Part shown: positions 25,503-34,021 of the stretch, piece by piece | Layout: each line of letters starts with the position of its first letter | Position numbering within the stretch: the first letter of the stretch is position 1 | DNA from: LMUY01 sp965199005 | Lineage (GTDB): Bacteria; Pseudomonadota; Alphaproteobacteria; Acetobacterales; Acetobacteraceae | Assembly (NCBI GenBank): GCA_965199005.1 | Contig: CBDAQK010000001.1 | Coordinates: forward strand, 1,798,001 to 1,862,000 | Reading direction: 5' to 3' | DNA: 64,000 nucleotides | Notes under the pieces: generated by a model | Database searches by the model: none | The model's input: the letters and a program-made list of their open reading frames with translations, nothing else | What the model was told of the DNA's origin: nothing | Translations under genes and position numbers: made by a program

Positions 25503-27203
25503 ATGGCAACGCTTGCTCTCACAGGCGTTTCGTTCCGCTATAAACACGGAGCGGACGCGGCGCTGAACTCGATTGACCTGATCGTTCGGCCCGGCGAGAT
25601 CGTCGGCATCGTGGGGCCGAATGGCAGCGGCAAGACGACGCTGTGTCTGACCTTCAACGGCCTGGTGCCCCACGCGGTCCGCGGCATGATGACCGGTGAA
25701 GTGCTGGTCGACGGCAAGAGCACGGTCAAGCAGCCCGTCCACGTGACGGCGCGTGACGTCGGCATCGTGCTGCAAAACCCGGAGGCACAATTCTTCGGCG
25801 AATCGGTCGAGGAAGAGATCGCCTTCGGACCGGAGAACTTCCAACTCGCCGCCACCGTGATCGATGCCCGGATCGATTCCAGCCTCGCCTCCGTCGGGAT
25901 GACGGGGTTCCGCGATCGATTTCCCTTCCACCTATCGGGCGGGCAGAAGCAGCGCGTCGCCATTGCAATAGCGCTGGCGATGGAGCCGGCGATCCTGGTG
26001 CTGGACGAGCCAACCTCCGAACTCGACCCGCAGGGTAAGCAGGAGGTGCTCGAAACGATCGAAGCGTTGAGCGCTCAGCACGCACAGACCGTCATCATCA
26101 CCAGCCACGAAACCGATGAACTGGTGCGGATCGTTCACCGGATCGTGGCGCTGTCCGAGGCCGGCGCGGTCGTGGCGGACGGCCCACCGCACGAGGTTCT
26201 GGGATCGGGCCTGTGCGCCGGCCTCGGCATCCGTCAGCCACAGCTGTTCGAGCTATGGGAGGGAAGGGATGGGGCGCCGCCCACGATGGTGGCGGAGGCG
26301 GCCCAGCGTCTGCGAGGCTGGTTCCGTCCTGTCGCAAGCCCGGTTTCCAGCGGCCGGATCGACAAACCGCCCGTGATCACCTGCCGCGACCTGCACCATA
26401 CCTACGCAAATGGCGTGGCGGCCTTGCGGGGCATCAACCTGGATGTCCGGCCCGGGGAGTTTGTCGCCATCATGGGGCGCAACGGGTCTGGCAAGACCAC
26501 GTTGTCCAAGCATCTGAACGGTCTGTTGAAGCCAAGCAGCGGCAGTCTCAGCGTCCTCGGGCGCGATCCCGACCGGGTGGGAACTGCCGCGATGGCCCGT
26601 TCCGTGGGTTACGTGTTCCAGAACCCGGATCACCAAATCTTCAGCCAGACGATTGCCGAGGAGTTTGCCTTTGGCCTTCGCAACACCGGGCTGGCCGAAG
26701 CTGAGATCGTGCAGCGGACTCAGGAAGCGCTCGAACGTGCCGGGCTGAACCTCCCGCCCGAGACCTATCCGCATTTTCTTGGCAAGGGGGAGCGGCAGCG
26801 CCTGGCCCTCGCGACCGTGCTGGCGATGCGCCCGGAGATCCTGGTCATCGACGAACCCACCACCGGGTTGGATTGGCGCAACGCCAAGGCCACGATGGCG
26901 ACGCTGGAGGCGCTCAATGCTGCCGGCCTGACCATCGTCTTCGTCACCCATGACAGCCGCCTGGTAGCCGAGCACGCCCACCGGGTGGTGGTGATGGCCG
27001 ATGGTGAAGTGCTGGCGGATGGCGACCCGGGCATCGTGTTCCACGACCGTCCAACGATGACCCGGGCAGCGCTGCGGCCGCCCACCATCATGCAACTCGC
27101 CGCCGCGTTGACGGAGGATGCCCCCAGCCTGGGCATCCGGACCGTGGCGGATTTTCGCCGCTGCCTGCTGCCGGCGATGGAGCACGTGCCGCATGCGCTA
27201 TAA
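25503..27203 (+). CDS. ECF transporter ATPases, fused EcfA-EcfA'
   Basis: A 566-residue protein with two ABC cassettes for an energy-coupling-factor importer. The first has GPNGSGKTTL (~40), LSGGQKQR and AILVLDEPTSELDP; the second, GRNGSGKTTL (~325), the altered signature LGKGERQR and ILVIDEPTTGLD. The LGKGE form is seen in the second half of fused ECF ATPases as far as I recall, so it need not mean inactivity. It starts ten bases after the S component and overlaps the T-subunit start by 11 bases, so the three are coupled. Confidence 0.93.
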   Translation: MATLALTGVSFRYKHGADAALNSIDLIVRPGEIVGIVGPNGSGKTTLCLTFNGLVPHAVRGMMTGEVLVDGKSTVKQPVHVTARDVGIVLQNPEAQFFGESVEEEIAFGPENFQLAATVIDARIDSSLASVGMTGFRDRFPFHLSGGQKQRVAIAIALAMEPAILVLDEPTSELDPQGKQEVLETIEALSAQHAQTVIITSHETDELVRIVHRIVALSEAGAVVADGPPHEVLGSGLCAGLGIRQPQLFELWEGRDGAPPTMVAEAAQRLRGWFRPVASPVSSGRIDKPPVITCRDLHHTYANGVAALRGINLDVRPGEFVAIMGRNGSGKTTLSKHLNGLLKPSSGSLSVLGRDPDRVGTAAMARSVGYVFQNPDHQIFSQTIAEEFAFGLRNTGLAEAEIVQRTQEALERAGLNLPPETYPHFLGKGERQRLALATVLAMRPEILVIDEPTTGLDWRNAKATMATLEALNAAGLTIVFVTHDSRLVAEHAHRVVVMADGEVLADGDPGIVFHDRPTMTRAALRPPTIMQLAAALTEDAPSLGIRTVADFRRCLLPAMEHVPHAL

Positions 27204-27987
27204 CCTCTATTCGCCCGGATCGTCGCTGATCCACCGGCTCGATCCGCGGACGAAGCTCGTCTTCGTGGTCTGCGTGTTCGTTCTGGTGCTGGTGTTCAAC
27301 GATCCGCGCTACCTGGCGGCGATCACGCTTTGTGTGTGCTTGGTGGCGGCATTATCCGGCCCGGCCATCCGCAAGCTGCTCGGCTTCACCGCCGTGCTGC
27401 TGCCGGTGATGGTGGCGACGGTCGTGCTCTGGCCGCTCTTCGTCCACCAGGGGACCCCGTTGGTGGAATGGCGTTTCTTGACCATTACGGATGTCGGGCT
27501 GCTCTATGCGCTCGCCATGGGGCAACGCATCGTGGTGCCCTGCATCGCCTCCCTGCTGCTGTTCGTGACGACCCGGCGGCGGGACGTGGTGACCGGGCTG
27601 GTCCAACTCGGCCTGCCATATCAGGTGGGGTTCGGCATCACCATCGCGTTCGGCTTCATCCCCGCCATGATCGGGATCGCCCAGACCATCCTGCAGGCAC
27701 AACAGGCCCGCGGACTGAACCCGTTTTCCGGTGGCATTGCGGCCCGGCTGCGCAATTCGGCCAGCCTCATCGTCCCGCTGCTGATTACGGCGCTCTCATC
27801 CGTGCAGAACCTGGCGTTTTCGATGGACTCGCGCGGCTATGGGGCCAGCCGGCAACGGACCTATCTGCACCCCCTGCAATTCGCGCGGCTTGACTATGCG
27901 GTCATCCTGGGTGAACTCGCCTCCATCCCGGTCTGCGTCGGCCTTCGCTTGCTCGGCCACGGGTCAATCCTGGCAGGGGCATTTTGA
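27193..27987 (+). CDS. ECF transporter transmembrane subunit (EcfT)
   Basis: A 264-residue membrane scaffold that links S component and ATPases. It has five hydrophobic segments and the two coupling-helix motifs of EcfT: QARGLNPF (~180) and DSRGYGAS (~220). The family N-terminus, YSPGSSLIHRLDPRTKLV, begins at the ATG at 27193; the ORF to 27118 is the out-of-frame tail of the ATPase gene. The gene overlaps the upstream cassette by 11 bases, and its stop lies nine bases before the next start. It completes a dedicated (group I type) ECF importer. Confidence 0.92.
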   Translation: MRYNLYSPGSSLIHRLDPRTKLVFVVCVFVLVLVFNDPRYLAAITLCVCLVAALSGPAIRKLLGFTAVLLPVMVATVVLWPLFVHQGTPLVEWRFLTITDVGLLYALAMGQRIVVPCIASLLLFVTTRRRDVVTGLVQLGLPYQVGFGITIAFGFIPAMIGIAQTILQAQQARGLNPFSGGIAARLRNSASLIVPLLITALSSVQNLAFSMDSRGYGASRQRTYLHPLQFARLDYAVILGELASIPVCVGLRLLGHGSILAGAF

Positions 27988-27995
27988 GGCCAGCC

Positions 27996-28799
27996 ATGCC
28001 CGCGCTCAGCCCACCCTTGTTTTCGCTGCGGCCCCTCGTCGTCGCAGCGTTGCACCTGCCGGATCTTGCAGTGGCCCGGCAGACCAGTATGGCCTGGCTG
28101 GAGGATTACGTTCTGACCAATGCGGAGGTGTTCGCGGCGGCAGGAATTCCGGCCATCATGCTCCAGGACATGACGCGTGTGCCCCATGCTGCCGCGCCGG
28201 ACTCCGTTGCCATCATGGGGGCGCTCGGCCGTTTGCTCCGCGAGCGTCACCCCGCCATCGCGCTGGGCATCATTTTCCGCGCCCACGACGCGCAGGCGCC
28301 GCTGGCGGTGGCGCATGCCGTGGGGGCGAGCTTCGTGCGCATCAAGGTCTATGTCGGTGGGGTGATGAGCGCTGCCGGGCCGCGCGACGGGCTGGGCACC
28401 GTCGCCCGCGCCTACCGCCACGATTTGCGGCGCGACGACATCGCGATCCTGGCGGACGTGCACGACCGGACCAGTGTTCCCCGGTCCGCCGAGGCCGGTG
28501 AGGAGGCGGCAGGGTGGGCGGTGCAACTCGGCGCCGATGGCCTGGTGGTGACGGGTGCCAGCTTCCCTGAGTCGGTCGCACGCATCCAGGCGACGCGTGC
28601 GGCAGGCATCCGCAAGCCTTTGCTGCTCGGCGGCGGCGTGAACGCAGCCAACGCGGCGACAGCCATGCAGGTTGCGGATGGCGTCATCGTCAGCAACTCG
28701 ATGATGCGCAAGGATACCGCGCCAGACAAAATCCTCCGCTGGGACATGGGTAAGGCCCGCGATCTGATGGATGCCGTCCATGCGGCGACAGCCCGGTGA
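27996..28799 (+). CDS. BtpA/SgcQ-family TIM-barrel protein
   Basis: A 267-residue protein of the BtpA family, a TIM-barrel group with SgcQ of E. coli and a cyanobacterial photosystem I biogenesis factor among its members. Seen here are the N-terminal ALHLPDL, IMLQDMTR, the strand FVRIKVYVGGVMS, LADVHDRTS, DGLVVTGASF and KPLLLGGGVNAANAATAM, with phosphate-binding-like Gly loops at the C-terminal end. Enzymatic activity is unassigned in the family; an aldolase or nucleosidase-like reaction on a phosphorylated sugar is plausible. The ATG at 27996 has GAGG six bases upstream. Its end overlaps the SIS gene by GTGA. Confidence 0.8.
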   Translation: MPALSPPLFSLRPLVVAALHLPDLAVARQTSMAWLEDYVLTNAEVFAAAGIPAIMLQDMTRVPHAAAPDSVAIMGALGRLLRERHPAIALGIIFRAHDAQAPLAVAHAVGASFVRIKVYVGGVMSAAGPRDGLGTVARAYRHDLRRDDIAILADVHDRTSVPRSAEAGEEAAGWAVQLGADGLVVTGASFPESVARIQATRAAGIRKPLLLGGGVNAANAATAMQVADGVIVSNSMMRKDTAPDKILRWDMGKARDLMDAVHAATAR

Positions 28800-29851
28800 G
28801 CGCCGGCGCGCTGACGCTGCAGGATATCGCCCGCACCCCCGCCGTGCTGGACGCGCTGGCGGATCGCGCGCCCGAACTGGGCGGCTTCACCCGCCACCAT
28901 TTGACACCCGATCCAGGCGGGCGGTTGTTCGTCTATGGTTGCGGCGATGGCCTGGTGGCGGCCGAGGCGGTCGCCAGCCGTGACATCGTGGCCGTCACCG
29001 CGCTCGACATGCTCGCCTACCGGGCACCGGAGCTGACCCAGGCCGATCGTGTGCTGGCGGTTTCTATGTCCGGCAATGTGGACCGGGGTGTAGAGGCCGC
29101 GCAGGCGGTGACCTCGCGCGGGGTCAAGCTGGCGCTGTTGACCAACACGGATGGCGGCCAATTGGGAGCAACGGGCGCCCCGCGGTTCTCGCTGGCCATT
29201 CCGACGATCAAGCATTTCCTCTGCGGCACGGCGACCTATACCGGGACGCTGTTCGCGCTCATGCAGATTGCAGCGAGTTTAGCAGGGCGGTCACCCCCTC
29301 CCTCGCCTGCGGCTGCGATGGAGGGCCTGGCGGCGGCTTTGGTGAACGGGCTGACGCCGATCCCCGCAGCTTTCAGCGGTGTGCGCTTCCTCAGCGCCGG
29401 GCCAAACCGTGCGACAGCCGCGCATGGCAGCGCGAAATTGGTGGAACTGACCCAGTTGCCGACTTGGCCGGCGGACATCGAGGAATTCGCGCATTCTCAA
29501 TTCTGGTCCGCCAGCCCAGGCGAGTTGATCGTCACGATCGTGACCAACGAGGTAACCGCGGCATTGGCCAACCATGCCGCTCGCGTGCTGGGCGACATGG
29601 GCTTCACCACCCTGGCCGTTGCCGCTGCCAGCACACCCGTACCAGCTTCACGGTACTGCGTGGAACTGCCTGCCGTGGCCGAGGTGTTGTCACCGTTGGT
29701 GGCTGCGACCGCGGTCCAGGTGCTCGCCTGGCACCTCAGCCTCGGTGCCGGGCTTGATCCAGACACACGTGCGCATCTGAAGGACGATGTGATGCGGTTT
29801 AGCACCAGCCGCCGCCTTACCCGGCACGCCATGGTGGGCACGGGGCGGTGA
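28796..29851 (+). CDS. SIS-domain sugar isomerase-like protein
   Basis: A 351-residue protein with two SIS (sugar isomerase) domains, related to GlmS/AgaS-type proteins without the amidotransferase part. Domain 1 (~30-170) has FVYGCGDGLVAAEAVASRD and LAVSMSGNVDRGVEAAQAV; domain 2 (~195-350) has GVRFLSAGPNRATAAHGSAK, and SPGELIVTIVTNEV. These are phosphosugar-binding Ser/Gly loops. It may isomerise an aldose- or amino-sugar phosphate. Start GTG at 28796 overlaps the BtpA stop; its own stop overlaps the PfkB start at 29848. The coupling implies steps in one pathway. Confidence 0.83.
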   Translation: MSAGALTLQDIARTPAVLDALADRAPELGGFTRHHLTPDPGGRLFVYGCGDGLVAAEAVASRDIVAVTALDMLAYRAPELTQADRVLAVSMSGNVDRGVEAAQAVTSRGVKLALLTNTDGGQLGATGAPRFSLAIPTIKHFLCGTATYTGTLFALMQIAASLAGRSPPPSPAAAMEGLAAALVNGLTPIPAAFSGVRFLSAGPNRATAAHGSAKLVELTQLPTWPADIEEFAHSQFWSASPGELIVTIVTNEVTAALANHAARVLGDMGFTTLAVAAASTPVPASRYCVELPAVAEVLSPLVAATAVQVLAWHLSLGAGLDPDTRAHLKDDVMRFSTSRRLTRHAMVGTGR

Positions 29852-30708
29852 GTCGGGCGGATGTGGTGGTCGTCGGCTACCTCGCCTTGGACACGATCAC
29901 CTGCCCCGCCGGACGGTTCGAGCATGTGGCTGGCGGTGCAGCACTCTATTGCTCGGCTGCTTCGGCGGCGGCTGGCGCGCGGGTTGCCCTGGTCTCGCGC
30001 ATCGGCGCTGGTTTTCCCGAAGCGCCGTTGGAGGCGCTCCGGGCGCTCGGCGTCTCGCTGGACCATGTCGTGCGCGATTCGCACCCCTGTCCGCGCTCGC
30101 GCCTTGTCGATCCCTCCGGAGCTGACCGGTCGTCGCCGCATCACCGCGACCCCGTCTGGTGGGACGCGCAGCGCGCGCTCGCCCCGCCTGCGCCGCCGCC
30201 GGGTGCGGCAGTCTACGTGTTCAACGCGATGCCGGCTGCCGTATTGGCCAGCCAGATAGCAGCCCGGCGGGCTTGGGACACGCTGGTAATGGACACGAGT
30301 GCGGCCTTCCTGTCAGCAGAGGGAGAAGCCGTCGCGCGTTGCGCGTCCGGTGTGACCTTGTTCGCACCCAGCCGGGAGGAGACGCGGATGATGATGCCAG
30401 ACCTTGATGACACGGAGGCCCTGGACCGGCTTGCGACGCAGATCGGCGTCGCAGTGCAAAAGCGCGGCGCGGATGGCCTGGCGCTCCGCCGTCGCGGCGA
30501 GGCAGAATTGCGGCAGCCGAGTTGCGCCTCCACCATCGTCGACACGACAGGGGCAGGTGATTCGGTCGTCGGCGCCCTCGCCGCCGGGTTGGCGGCTGGC
30601 CTGCCCGATTCGGCCCTGCTGTCCCTCGCCGCCACAATCGCCGCCCGCACGATTAGCGGAGTGGGTGCGTCGGCGCTCCTGCAGGCGTTTCGCCCGCCTG
30701 CGCCCTGA
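29848..30708 (+). CDS. PfkB-family carbohydrate/nucleoside kinase
   Basis: A 286-residue ribokinase-like kinase. The N-terminus has VVVGYLALDTI and AGGAALYCSAASAAAGARVA, the substrate-binding PfkB signature 1. The C-terminus has DTTGAGDSVVGALAAG, signature 2 with the anion hole and catalytic Asp. It should phosphorylate a sugar or nucleoside delivered by the ECF importer. It is the last gene of that operon; the start overlaps the SIS stop (GTGA). Its last 56 bases overlap the 3' end of the convergent amino-acid permease gene. The natural substrate is unknown. Confidence 0.87.
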   Translation: MSRADVVVVGYLALDTITCPAGRFEHVAGGAALYCSAASAAAGARVALVSRIGAGFPEAPLEALRALGVSLDHVVRDSHPCPRSRLVDPSGADRSSPHHRDPVWWDAQRALAPPAPPPGAAVYVFNAMPAAVLASQIAARRAWDTLVMDTSAAFLSAEGEAVARCASGVTLFAPSREETRMMMPDLDDTEALDRLATQIGVAVQKRGADGLALRRRGEAELRQPSCASTIVDTTGAGDSVVGALAAGLAAGLPDSALLSLAATIAARTISGVGASALLQAFRPPAP

Positions 30709-32104
30709 ACGCAGCCGCACGACGATGGCTATACGCCGCATAGACCACCAGCCCTAGGACGAACCACGCGCCCAGCCGAATCCACGTCGCCCCCGGCAGC
30801 GACACCATCATCAGCAGGCAGGTCGCCACACCCAGGATTGGCACCGCCGGGCTGCCTGGCACGCGGAAGGCACGCGGCCGGTCCGGCTCTCGCACGCGCA
30901 GCACGAGCACGCCGCAGCAAACGATGGCGAAGGCCAGCAGGGTGCCGACCGAGGTCATCCGGCTCAGCGCCTCCACCGGGACGAAGCCGGCCAACCCGGC
31001 CGTCAGCACCATCATCGCCGCATGCGCGGCCCAGGGCGTGCGCCGGGTCGCATGCAGCCGGGCGAATACGCTGGGGATCATGCCATCCTGCGCCATGGCG
31101 AACATCACGCGGCTTTGCCCCAGCAGGCCCACCAGGAGGACGGAGGTAAAGCCGAGGATGACCCCGAGCTTCACCGTCACCTGCAGCCAAACGAACGGCG
31201 TCCGCTCGATGGCGGTAGCGACGGGGGCGGCATCGCCATGCATGTGCTTGTAGTTCACCATCCCGGTCAGCACGGCGGCGAAGGCCACGTAGAGCACCGT
31301 GCAGATCACCAGCGAGCCCAGGATGCCGACCGGCATGGTCTGCTGCGGCTCCTTTGCCTCGGCCGCGGTGGTGCTGACGGCGTCGAACCCCAGATACGCG
31401 AAGAACACCACGCCGGCGCCGCGTAGAATGCCGGACCAGCCGAACGCGCCGAATGTGCCGGTATTGTCTGGGATGAATGGGTGGTAGTTGGCCGGGTCGA
31501 TGTAGAATGCGCCGAGCCCGATCACCGTCAGCACCACCGCGACCTTCAGCACGACGATCACCGCGTTGATCCGGGCCGATTCCCGGACGCCTGCGACCAG
31601 CACCATCGAGACGATCACGATGATCCCCGCCGCCGGCAGGTTGACCAGGCCCCCCGCATCCGGCGCCGCCCCCAGGCTGTGCGGCAGGGTCACCCCCCAG
31701 CCATGCAGCAGTGACTGCACGTAGCTCGACCACGACACCGCGACGGTTCCTGCACCCACGGCGTATTCGAGCAGCAAATCCCAGCCGATGATCCAAGCCA
31801 CCAGTTCGCCAAGGGCAGCATACGCGTAGGCATAGGCGGACCCAGCGGAGGGGATCATCCCCGCCAGCTCGCTGTAGCACAACCCGGTGAAGGCACAGCC
31901 CGCTCCGGCGAGCAGGAAGCTCAGGACCACGGCTGGCCCCGCGTAATCCGCGGCCGCAATGCCGGTGAGCGAGAACAGGCCTGCGCCGATGATGGCACCA
32001 ATCCCCAGCGAGACGAGGTTGGCCGCGCCGAGGGTGCGCCGCAGCCCGGCATCCTTGTCCTGCCCGATCGGCTTGCGGGCGGCGAGGTCGTGCAACAGGC
32101 CCAT
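30653..32104 (-). CDS. APC-family amino acid permease
   Basis: A 483-residue transporter with 12 or more membrane segments, close to the CAT/YfnA cationic amino-acid permeases. The first segments read LVSLGIGAIIGAGLFSLTGI, the classic G-A-G motif, then GLCYSELAGMIPSAGSAYAY. It should bring an amino acid into the cell. Start ATG at 32104 has GGAG seven bases upstream. The 3' end overlaps the PfkB gene tail-to-tail by 56 bases; both frames look intact. It is divergent from the peptidase gene, which could use the released amino acids. Confidence 0.9.
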   Translation of the reverse strand: MGLLHDLAARKPIGQDKDAGLRRTLGAANLVSLGIGAIIGAGLFSLTGIAAADYAGPAVVLSFLLAGAGCAFTGLCYSELAGMIPSAGSAYAYAYAALGELVAWIIGWDLLLEYAVGAGTVAVSWSSYVQSLLHGWGVTLPHSLGAAPDAGGLVNLPAAGIIVIVSMVLVAGVRESARINAVIVVLKVAVVLTVIGLGAFYIDPANYHPFIPDNTGTFGAFGWSGILRGAGVVFFAYLGFDAVSTTAAEAKEPQQTMPVGILGSLVICTVLYVAFAAVLTGMVNYKHMHGDAAPVATAIERTPFVWLQVTVKLGVILGFTSVLLVGLLGQSRVMFAMAQDGMIPSVFARLHATRRTPWAAHAAMMVLTAGLAGFVPVEALSRMTSVGTLLAFAIVCCGVLVLRVREPDRPRAFRVPGSPAVPILGVATCLLMMVSLPGATWIRLGAWFVLGLVVYAAYSHRRAAAFRAQAGETPAGAPTHPLR

Positions 32105-32254
32105 CCTGCATCTCCAAACGGCCGCCCGGCCGGTGAACGCGTTGACGCAGCGCGCCCGTGCCGCAAATCAATGCCGATTGGTTGCGGATGGTTCCGCTGC
32201 TATTCACCTCTCCAGGTAACCGCGTTCAAGGACATGCCGTTTAGGAGCCGACAC

Positions 32255-33970
32255 ATGAACGATCTCGTCTCACCCATGGCGGCGCCGCCGGTGGATGCCG
32301 GCGTCTTGATGCGGCACCTCGAAGAATTTGCCCGCCGGGTCAAGCTGTCCGGCACGCCTGAGGAGTTGGAGAATATCCGCTATCTCCAAACCTGCCTCGA
32401 CAGCTACGGCTACACCACCGAGCTGATTCTGCATCCGGCCTATATCAGCCTGCCTGGAAAGGCCCGCGTGGCAGCGGGCTCGTTCGCACCTTCCTGCATT
32501 ACCCACTCCTTCTCGCGCCCCACTGGCCCGGCGGGAGTGACTGGGGCGCTTGTCTATCTCCGTACCGGCCGTGCCGAGGATTTTGCTGGCATCGACATGC
32601 GCGGCAAGATCGCCTTGCTGGACGGCATCGCCAACCCGGCTGCCACATTGCGCGCCAGCCAGGCGGGCGCCCTGGGCCAGTTGCATGTCAGCCCGCATGA
32701 GCACGTTCACGAGATGTGCATCTCGCCAATTTGGGGCAGCCCGGCGCCGGATACGCTCGATCAGCTCCCTACCACCGTCGTTGTGAGCGTCGCCGCGGCG
32801 GATGGCGCCCATCTCAAGCAGCGCCTTGCGGGCGGCGAGGCCATCGAGGTGACCTTGCATGCCGAGGTGGATACCGGATGGCGCCAAACGCCCATCCTGC
32901 AGGCGGAGATGTTGCCGCCAGGGGCCGGGCGGGATGCACCGTTCGTGCTGTTTTCTGGGCACCAGGATACCTGGTATTACGGCGTGATGGATAATGGGGG
33001 CGCCAACGCCACCATGCTCGAGGTCGCACGGGTGTGTGCGGCGGAGCGGGCGTCCTGGCAGCGCGGCCTGCGGCTGTGCTTCTGGTCTGGCCATTCGCAC
33101 GGACGGTATTCCGGGTCCGCCTGGTATGCCGACAATCGCTGGCAAGATTTGGCAAAGCGCTGCGCCGCGCACGTCAACGTGGATTCCACCGGCGCAAAGG
33201 GGAACACCGTGCTGGCGGACGCGCCGTGCGCCTCCGAGCTGCTGGCGCTGGCGCGCGAGGCGGTGCGCGCGCAGGGCGGGCAAGAGCTCGATGGGCATCG
33301 CATGCCCCGGGCGGGGGACCAATCGTTCTGGGGCATCGGCGTGCCGTCCATGTTCATGGGCATGGGGGAGCAGCCGGCCGGCACCGCGGTCGACGTCGCA
33401 GCATCGGTGTTTGGGTCCAGCAACCGCAAAGGGGCCGGGTTCGGCTGGTGGTGGCACACCCCTGGCGATACGCTCGACAAGATGGACCCCGAGCTGCTGG
33501 TGCGGGACACGTGCATTTATGTGCACACGCTCCGGCGGCTGATCACCGGCCGGGTCATGCCGCTGGACTATGCGGGCCATGCCAGCTTCCTGGCGTCGCA
33601 GTTGCAGGCGCTGCAGGCCAAGATCGGCGGGACGCTGGATCTCGCGCCGCTGGTGGAACATGCCCAGTTGGTCGGCGAACTCGCCGCGCAACTCGTGTCC
33701 GGCAGCGTCGAACCCGAGCGAGCCAATAGGGCATTGATGGCGGTCAGCCGCGCGCTGGTGCCGATCGACTACACGGCGGGTGACCGGTTCCGCCACGACC
33801 CGGCGCTCGGCCAATCCCCAGCCCCGGCGCTCGACTCCATCCGGCAGTTGGCGGCGGCGACTGGGTCGGATGACGCGGCATTCCGCCTGGTGGCCGCCAC
33901 CAGGGCGCGCAACCGCATCGCCTACGCGTTGGATGAGGCCGTATCTGCCTTGCGGGCCGGCCTGGTGTAG
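32255..33970 (+). CDS. M28-like peptidase with PA domain
   Basis: A 571-residue protein of the M28 aminopeptidase fold with a PA insertion (GALVYLRTGRAEDFAGIDMR region). Zinc ligand candidates are His and Asp in FSGHQDTW and MDNGG, Asp in HVNVDSTG, and His in WWWHTPGDTLDK. The position that carries the catalytic Glu-Glu pair in most M28 enzymes (usually AEEEGLLGS) reads SGHSHGRYSGSAW, so the general base may be changed. No signal peptide is visible, so it may be cytoplasmic. Start: ATG at 32255 with AGGAG eight bases upstream; the frame extends upstream to 32090 without motif support. It stands beside an amino acid permease. Confidence 0.82.
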   Translation: MNDLVSPMAAPPVDAGVLMRHLEEFARRVKLSGTPEELENIRYLQTCLDSYGYTTELILHPAYISLPGKARVAAGSFAPSCITHSFSRPTGPAGVTGALVYLRTGRAEDFAGIDMRGKIALLDGIANPAATLRASQAGALGQLHVSPHEHVHEMCISPIWGSPAPDTLDQLPTTVVVSVAAADGAHLKQRLAGGEAIEVTLHAEVDTGWRQTPILQAEMLPPGAGRDAPFVLFSGHQDTWYYGVMDNGGANATMLEVARVCAAERASWQRGLRLCFWSGHSHGRYSGSAWYADNRWQDLAKRCAAHVNVDSTGAKGNTVLADAPCASELLALAREAVRAQGGQELDGHRMPRAGDQSFWGIGVPSMFMGMGEQPAGTAVDVAASVFGSSNRKGAGFGWWWHTPGDTLDKMDPELLVRDTCIYVHTLRRLITGRVMPLDYAGHASFLASQLQALQAKIGGTLDLAPLVEHAQLVGELAAQLVSGSVEPERANRALMAVSRALVPIDYTAGDRFRHDPALGQSPAPALDSIRQLAAATGSDDAAFRLVAATRARNRIAYALDEAVSALRAGLV

Positions 33971-34021
33971 CGGGTGCAGAGCCTTGTGTGCCGCGAACGC
34001 GGTCTTATGGAGAGTGCATGA

